Assembly (NCBI GenBank): GCA_030039135.1
Contig: JASHQN010000009.1
Coordinates: 1 to 8,390, forward strand
Source of the DNA: Thermoplasmata archaeon
Lineage (GTDB): Archaea > Thermoplasmatota > Thermoplasmata > Lutacidiplasmatales > UBA184
Direction of reading: 5' to 3'
Length of the DNA stretch: 8,390 nucleotides
The translations under genes were made by a program, and so were the position numbers. The notes beneath the pieces are model-generated. The model was given only the letters and a program-made list of their open reading frames with translations. It was not told where the DNA came from and did no database searches. Below, one piece after another: positions 4,398-8,390 of this stretch. Position 1 is the first letter of the stretch, and each line of letters opens with the position of its first letter.

Positions 4398-5920
4398 GTC
4401 GACGCCTGAGCGCGGAATCGGAACCCGTCGTGGTGGCTGCCTTCCCGCACGATCGTCCAGCCGCGGATCGTCCAGCGCCCATCTTCCGGATGCCATTGGG
4501 GATCTCCCTGGACCAGCTCGCTGAGCTCGGCTTCCAGGTACTCGTGGTCCGTTGCGACCTCGGGGGCGAGCGATCCCTTCTGGAGAAGGGCGGCGAGAAG
4601 GGGAAGACCGGCGGGACGGCCTCGCCATCGGACGGACACGAACGCCTTTCGAGCCTCGCCGTCCTCCATTAAGAGCTCGCGGAGCGCGCTATACGCGGGG
4701 CGGCTGCGGCAGTCTTTCGGGGGCGGGTCGAGCCGCTTGCGCTCGCGCCGGCGCTCCTCGATGAGGCGCCGCCAGACGGCGGGTTCGATCGCCTCCGCCT
4801 GCCAGACCGTGGTGAGATCGATCTCGGCGTCGTCCGTGACGTCGGACGCACCGCCCCCGGCTCGACCGGGCTCGCCGCTCGCGACGAGTCCGCCGTGGGC
4901 GGAGACCCGTTTGGCCGGGCGCCCGGCGCCCAGGCTGTACGCGAGCGCCGCACCGGAGGCTCCGGCGATCGGCGGGCGAAGGACGAGCTCGTCGCAGTCG
5001 GGGTACCGGTTCGGGTGCAGCACGATGAACGGCCCGGTCTCTGGGGCGTTGAAGAGCGCCGCGAGGGCATCGTTGATCGTCGGGACCTCCCTTCGGACGG
5101 CGAGCTCGCTCAGCCGGACCATCGGCAGCGGGGCGTCGGGATCGCGCGGGTGGGCCGCGAGATCGTCCAGGATCGCCTGCGCGACCTCGGCCACGATCTG
5201 CTGGTGCGCGGTCCGGCCCAGCGCGTTCTCCGCCGTCCGGTCCCGGGCGATGCCACGTCGGAGCTTCGCCGCGAACGACCCGGACCGGATCGCGTGTTCC
5301 CGTAGCACCCAGAGTCGGCGGTTGATCCAAGGCTGAAGGCGGCCGCCGCTGACCCGAGAGTCCGCGAAGAGACCTCCCCAGCGCTCGGTCATGTTCGTCG
5401 CCCACGCCGCGTCCAGCATGCTCTCCCGGTACCAGTGCCGAGCCTGGTCCCGGAGGAAGGCTCCCGCACTCAGGGGATCGTCGATCTCCTGCTTCACTCG
5501 GAGCATGAGCTCCTCGGCCCGACGGCCGATCGTCGCGAGCAGGGCTGGGTCCGAACGCGCCGCGTCGACCGCCCCGGGGAGATGGAGGGCGTTCAATCGT
5601 TGGATATCGAACCGCTCCGCGGGATCCGTTTTCAGGAATTCGGCCACGGAGGGTGGCACGACCAGACCTCCGATCTTTCGGGCCGAACCGGCCGCTGTCG
5701 GAGCGTCCACCGCGCCCGTGCCGTAAGCTTCGATCACGACGCGGGGGACACCGTCGGCTCCCGGATTCTCGACTGTCGATGCCCCTTCTTGGTCGAGGAG
5801 GGGAGCCCGGGATAACTCCGATCGGCGGGCCTTCCGAGATTCCTCGATCCGGGCACGCTCGAGCGCTCGTCGCTCTTCGCGCTCCCGAAGGATGTTGTCG
5901 GCGTCCGAGTCGTCCGACAT
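4394..5920 (-). CDS. 508-residue cytoplasmic protein of unknown function
   Basis: I do not recognise this family. The predicted protein is soluble, with no signal peptide or membrane helix. Residues about 8-37 form a highly charged, coiled-coil-like helix rich in Arg and Glu. A Pro/Gly/Ala-rich linker to about 85 follows, then a long helical region (about 90-255) with several Trp/Arg-rich helices such as QPWINRRLWVLREH. The block at 262-330 includes PFIVLHPNRYPDCDELVL. After a Gly-rich linker (340-365), a second charged helix (about 380-396) leads into a compact C-terminal block. That block is Trp-rich (WRGRPAGLPLLAALLQ, then WHPEDGRWTIRGW), suggesting a small binding domain. The ATG at 5920 has no clear ribosome site, but an AT-rich element at 5947-5954 would give a nearly leaderless transcript. 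The TAA at 4394-4396 overlaps the plus-strand operon end. It may or may not belong to the GTPase system; convergent genes are often independent. Confidence 0.75.
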   Translation of the reverse strand: MSDDSDADNILREREERRALERARIEESRKARRSELSRAPLLDQEGASTVENPGADGVPRVVIEAYGTGAVDAPTAAGSARKIGGLVVPPSVAEFLKTDPAERFDIQRLNALHLPGAVDAARSDPALLATIGRRAEELMLRVKQEIDDPLSAGAFLRDQARHWYRESMLDAAWATNMTERWGGLFADSRVSGGRLQPWINRRLWVLREHAIRSGSFAAKLRRGIARDRTAENALGRTAHQQIVAEVAQAILDDLAAHPRDPDAPLPMVRLSELAVRREVPTINDALAALFNAPETGPFIVLHPNRYPDCDELVLRPPIAGASGAALAYSLGAGRPAKRVSAHGGLVASGEPGRAGGGASDVTDDAEIDLTTVWQAEAIEPAVWRRLIEERRRERKRLDPPPKDCRSRPAYSALRELLMEDGEARKAFVSVRWRGRPAGLPLLAALLQKGSLAPEVATDHEYLEAELSELVQGDPQWHPEDGRWTIRGWTIVREGSHHDGFRFRAQAST

Positions 5921-6128
5921 GGACAGGGGCGAGCTCGCTCCCTATCGAGAAAATGTGGCGTTCCCGGGCATTAACCGTTGTGGCACGGGCATTCGGTGGG
6001 GTCGCCGGGGCTCGGCGCCGTATCCCAGAATGTCACGAGCCAGATCCCCCCTGCCCGCGCTCCGCGCGGTGCGTCAGCGCCCGACCTCAGGCTCGGGGAG
6101 ATGGCGGACCCAAGACCTCGGCCCGCGA
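5921..6128. other. Non-coding spacer between the two minus-strand genes
   Basis: I find no credible gene in these 208 bases. Small inverted repeats occur at 6003-6017 (CGCCG/CGGCG) and 6055-6069 (CCGCGC/GCGCGG). Either could lie in the 3' region of the membrane-protein transcript, but no T-run follows. The ORFs through here on the plus strand overlap the real minus-strand genes and look like shadows. Confidence 0.45.
5943..5958 (-). promoter_or_regulatory. TATA-like element for the 508-residue protein gene
   Basis: On the minus strand the word ATTTTCTC (5947-5954) is the only AT-rich run near the start codon. A start site about 25 bases downstream would fall near 5926, leaving a leader of only a few bases. 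This fits the absence of a GGAGG before the ATG at 5920. Confidence 0.4.
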
Positions 6129-7919
6129 TCAGCACGGGACGTAGTCGAAGGCGAGTCCGCTCCCGTAGCCCGACGACAACGCGGCCAGATCCTCGACGTA
6201 ATAGGTGCCCGGAAGAGACGCAGTGTACGTGTAGTTCACGAGCGCGTTGACGCTCGCGTCTGCAAGCTCAAAGACTCCCCCGTATTCGAACGGCACCTGG
6301 ATGCGGAAGAACTCGGATTGCGCAGTCCAGACGAGAGGGGCGCCGTTCGGACAGTTCGAGCTCTCGGACGCCGCGATACCCGAGTATCCGGCGGAGAATA
6401 TCACCGAAGTGTTCGCTCCGCCGAACTGTTGCGGGAGCCCGCGGTCGGAGTAGTTGGACGGCGGATAGAGTAGGTAATCCTCGCTGGAGAGCCCGAGTCC
6501 TGTCGTCTCGGCCACGAATGGGCCGGCACACGGCGCGTCCGAACCGGCGCCGGGGACGAGCTCGGAGCGGGCGTGATAGACGAGCCAAGGCGTCGCGGCC
6601 GCAAACACGTTCGTCGTACCGTTTTTCGCATAGGTCGTCCAGGTGCCCCAGCCCGTCCCACTTGGATCGATCGTGGTCCACGACCCCGAAGCAAACCCGC
6701 CGTACGGCGAGTTGATCACGAGCGTGGGGGTCCACAGGGTCTCGTTCACCACCATACCCTCCGGTACGCAGGCGAGGTGCGCGAGTTCTCCGTAGGCCGT
6801 TCCGAGCGAGGGGGCGGAGTAGATCGCCAACGTAACTCCCATCGCGATCAGCACGACGCCCGAGGTGCGACGAACGGCCCCGCGGTGGAGAACTCGGGCC
6901 GGGGGTGCGCCGACGATACCCGCTCCCTCGGGTAGCGCTGCCGCCGTCGGCGATCGGACGGACGTCGCAAGAGCGGCCTCGCCCCGGCTTTCGATGCGGC
7001 GATAATCCAGCGCAAGCAGACCGAATGCCGCGGACAGGAAGAGCCAGCCGGGCACCGTGGCGAGTGAGAATTCCGGCGAGGCTCCGCCCAAGAGGTAGAG
7101 CGTCGTCGAGAACGGCGAAGACCCAAGGTACGGCGTGGCGACGATCGCGAAACTGAACCCGGCCCCGACCACGAGGAGGGCCCAGGCCGATTCCGTTCTC
7201 CGGGGGACAGCGCGTTGTGCGAGGACCCGGCGCAGGGTCCGGTGGAACAGTGCGACGAGCACAATCGTGGTGAAGAAGAAGACCGCGAGCAGCCCGCCGA
7301 GCGATGCGAACGTACCCTGGGCTGAGGCGATGAACGCCGCAGGGGTCGGAGGCGGAGGGGAGGGGGGGTTGAGAAGGATGGCGATTGCTACGAACGGGAG
7401 GACGAAGTACAGGATCGTCGCCACACCGGCACCTGCCATCAGATATGCGGAGTTGCGAATCTGTCGGAGCGAGAGATCGGGCAGCGCTCCGACCGAGCGA
7501 CGGAGCTCGCGGTACCCGGAGTAAGCGAACGCCCAGGCAGCGACGGCCAATGCGGCGATCGCAACCACTGTGATCAGGGCGAGGGAATCCATTCCGGCCC
7601 CGGGCGCGCTGGATCCATAGGCAGTGTTCCACGGCGGAGGAGCCAGCGGAGTGGCTTGCGCGGACAGGGTCACTGAGAAAGAGCTCGACGGAACGACAGC
7701 ACCGAGGGTGGCCAGGAGCAGCAGCGCCAGGGTGAGTAGCGCGGCGATCGCACACGAGATTTCTAAGTCACGCACGGCGGCTTGGAATGCGCCGGGAGCG
7801 ACGGATTTGGGTGTAACTTCCGTCGATGAGTCTGTCTTGGGGCGTTGGGGAGCGGCGACCTCTGAGCTATCGTGGGGCCGTGGCGATTCTGCCCCCTCGG
7901 ATTGCGTCCCCTCGGTCAT
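6129..7919 (-). CDS. Seven-helix membrane protein with large extracytoplasmic C-terminal domain
   Basis: This 596-residue membrane protein is of unknown function. A disordered N-terminus (about 1-45) is followed by hydrophobic helices at about 54-76, 112-133, 158-183, 206-226, 245-264, 284-306 and 353-370. The loops after helices 2, 4 and 6 are rich in Arg, while those after 1, 3 and 5 are uncharged or Pro-rich. This gives a consistent topology with the N-terminus inside and residues 371-596 outside. The outer domain has sequons NET (392), NGT (433), NYS (489), NTS (503) and NYT (562). Four cysteines (384, 464, 523, 596) could form two disulphides. It also has many Gly/Ser/Tyr/Trp strand-like segments typical of surface beta domains. 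The frame is open upstream to 8258, but the first 113 residues are Arg-rich and membrane-free and cover the divergent promoter region. I therefore start at the ATG at 7917-7919. A surface sensor, receptor or transport-associated role is conceivable. Confidence 0.78.
   Translation of the reverse strand: MTEGTQSEGAESPRPHDSSEVAAPQRPKTDSSTEVTPKSVAPGAFQAAVRDLEISCAIAALLTLALLLLATLGAVVPSSSFSVTLSAQATPLAPPPWNTAYGSSAPGAGMDSLALITVVAIAALAVAAWAFAYSGYRELRRSVGALPDLSLRQIRNSAYLMAGAGVATILYFVLPFVAIAILLNPPSPPPPTPAAFIASAQGTFASLGGLLAVFFFTTIVLVALFHRTLRRVLAQRAVPRRTESAWALLVVGAGFSFAIVATPYLGSSPFSTTLYLLGGASPEFSLATVPGWLFLSAAFGLLALDYRRIESRGEAALATSVRSPTAAALPEGAGIVGAPPARVLHRGAVRRTSGVVLIAMGVTLAIYSAPSLGTAYGELAHLACVPEGMVVNETLWTPTLVINSPYGGFASGSWTTIDPSGTGWGTWTTYAKNGTTNVFAAATPWLVYHARSELVPGAGSDAPCAGPFVAETTGLGLSSEDYLLYPPSNYSDRGLPQQFGGANTSVIFSAGYSGIAASESSNCPNGAPLVWTAQSEFFRIQVPFEYGGVFELADASVNALVNYTYTASLPGTYYVEDLAALSSGYGSGLAFDYVPC
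7342..7368 (+). other. G-rich tract with quadruplex potential inside the membrane-protein gene
   Basis: The plus strand carries G runs at 7342-7345, 7357-7360 and 7362-7368, the last a run of seven. On the minus strand this encodes the Pro-rich outer loop after helix 3. It fits a quadruplex pattern with one long loop, but codon use for Pro explains it equally well. Confidence 0.2.
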
Positions 7920-7959
7920 GGGCACGCCCCAGCTCCGGTCGCTCGAGGGAGTTCCCCGC

Positions 7960-7976
7960 TGTCGGATAAAATGCTC
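7960..7976 (-). promoter_or_regulatory. TATA-like element for the membrane-protein gene
   Basis: On the minus strand TTTTATCC (7964-7971) stands out in GC-rich surroundings. A start site about 25 bases downstream would fall near 7943, giving a leader of roughly 23 bases before the ATG at 7919. This supports the shorter 596-residue protein over the longer open frame. Confidence 0.55.
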
Positions 7977-8107
7977 GGTTCCGGCCCCTCCCTGCCGCCG
8001 ACGCCCGCTCAGGGGGGCCCGTGGCAGTGGCCGCTCCCGGCCAAGGAAGAACTGCAGGAGGCGGGTGGGCGGGCGGCCTCCTCGGGACGAAACCGTTGGG
8101 GCCTCTG

Positions 8108-8130
8108 AGTTATACTGCAAACCTATATGC
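8108..8130 (+). promoter_or_regulatory. TATA-like elements for the secreted-protein gene
   Basis: Two AT-rich words, TTATAC (8110-8115) and CTATATG (8123-8129), lie in the divergent intergenic region. The first would place the transcript start near 8137, keeping the GAGGGTG ribosome site at 8154-8160 in the leader. The second would leave almost no room for it. Confidence 0.5.
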
Positions 8131-8164
8131 CGCAGTCGGCCTCGCGGGTCGGCGAGGGTGCGAT

Positions 8165-8390
8165 ATGCAGGGCAGAACGCTGGTCGCCGGTATCGCGATG
8201 ACCATAGTGTTTGTGCTGCTCGCCTCGGGCGTCGTCGCGCCCGGTACCACCGGCGCATCGACCGCGGCGCATCTTTCCGCGAAGTCCGGGGGCCCCGCGC
8301 CGTCCCCTTCCACGACCGCCGCCGGAGCCGCCCGTGAGGAGACCGTGCTTCGGGAGCTCTCCCACTCGGGGATTCCGGCAGCCGATATCC
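8165..8390 (+). CDS. Secreted or membrane protein with N-terminal signal segment (3' partial)
   Basis: ATG at 8165 opens a frame that stays open to the window edge, giving 75 residues. It begins MQGRT, then a hydrophobic helix (about residues 6-26) typical of a signal peptide or N-terminal anchor, ending near a small-residue region (GTTGAST). A Ser/Pro/Thr/Ala-rich linker follows. At about residues 58-75 a charged helix begins (REETVLREL, then SGIPAADI). The ribosome site GAGGGTG at 8154-8160 has 4-base spacing. The visible end faintly recalls the start of mature thermopsin-family proteases from Thermoplasmata, but that is a guess from memory of a short stretch. It is divergent from the membrane-protein gene. 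Confidence 0.7.
   Translation, partial: MQGRTLVAGIAMTIVFVLLASGVVAPGTTGASTAAHLSAKSGGPAPSPSTTAAGAAREETVLRELSHSGIPAADI

Noticed and set aside
3423..4628. 401-residue antisense ORF opposite the pseudo-GTPase gene.
   Set aside because: Composition shadow: low-complexity Arg/Glu/Pro sequence, overlapping two real genes, with no ribosome site that fits.
5892..6473. Plus-strand 193-residue ORF across the spacer and the end of the membrane-protein gene.
   Set aside because: Most of it is antisense to real genes. The amino-acid composition is Arg-rich without motifs, and no ribosome site is seen.
6268..7755. 495-residue minus-strand ORF in another frame of the membrane-protein gene.
   Set aside because: It lacks the hydrophobic helices and consistent topology of the overlapping frame, and is Arg/Pro-rich throughout.
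7920..8258. N-terminal extension of 113 residues for the membrane protein, up to the ATG at 8258.
   Set aside because: The extension is Arg-rich low-complexity sequence that spans the divergent promoter region and overlaps the 8165 gene. A TATA-like element at 7964-7971 fits the ATG at 7919.
1..8390. CRISPR array, insertion sequence or other mobile element.
   Set aside because: No regularly spaced repeats, transposase motifs, or terminal inverted repeats with target duplications were seen.

Overview
The window looks like a GC-rich prokaryotic genome, most likely an archaeon. Several genes are preceded by an AT-rich TATA-like element about 25-35 bases before the expected transcript start. One gene appears nearly leaderless, while the genes inside the operon carry strong GGAGG ribosome sites. 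A multi-pass membrane protein has an ectodomain with N-glycosylation sequons. A soil or subsurface Thermoplasmatota-like lineage is my guess. The archaeal call is an inference, and no rRNA or other marker gene is present.

Layout. Positions 2-109 are the basic C-terminal end of an unidentified protein. Positions 110-345 are a non-coding stretch with several hairpins, an AT-rich promoter-like segment flanked by two TAGCTA palindromes 30 bases apart, and a perfect 11-bp hairpin. A candidate 58-residue leader ORF (346-522) follows, overlapping the start of the main operon.

The main operon (513-4397, plus strand) holds four genes. They encode a membrane-anchored SPFH/band-7 (flotillin-like) protein, a P-loop GTPase-like protein, a small protein resembling the N-terminal region of GTPase-associated 'GAP1' proteins, and a second GTPase-like protein. 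The second GTPase is a clear paralogue of the first but has lost the Walker A lysine and the G3 aspartate, so it is probably a pseudo-GTPase. The genes are 20, 49 and 57 bases apart. Together they look like a membrane-tethered GTPase switch with an active/inactive partner pair. This is reminiscent of GTPase-centred systems predicted computationally in bacterial conflict and signalling loci. The exact function is unknown.

On the minus strand, a 508-residue cytoplasmic protein of unknown function (4394-5920) converges on the operon, and the two stop codons overlap by 4 bases. Behind it lies a 596-residue protein (6129-7919) with seven predicted membrane helices and a large extracytoplasmic C-terminal domain. 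A divergent promoter region (7920-8164) separates this gene from a plus-strand secreted or membrane protein that starts at 8165 and runs off the window.

The stretch most worth a second look is 299-4397: the hairpin leader, the small ORF, and the SPFH / GTPase / GAP1-like / pseudo-GTPase operon.
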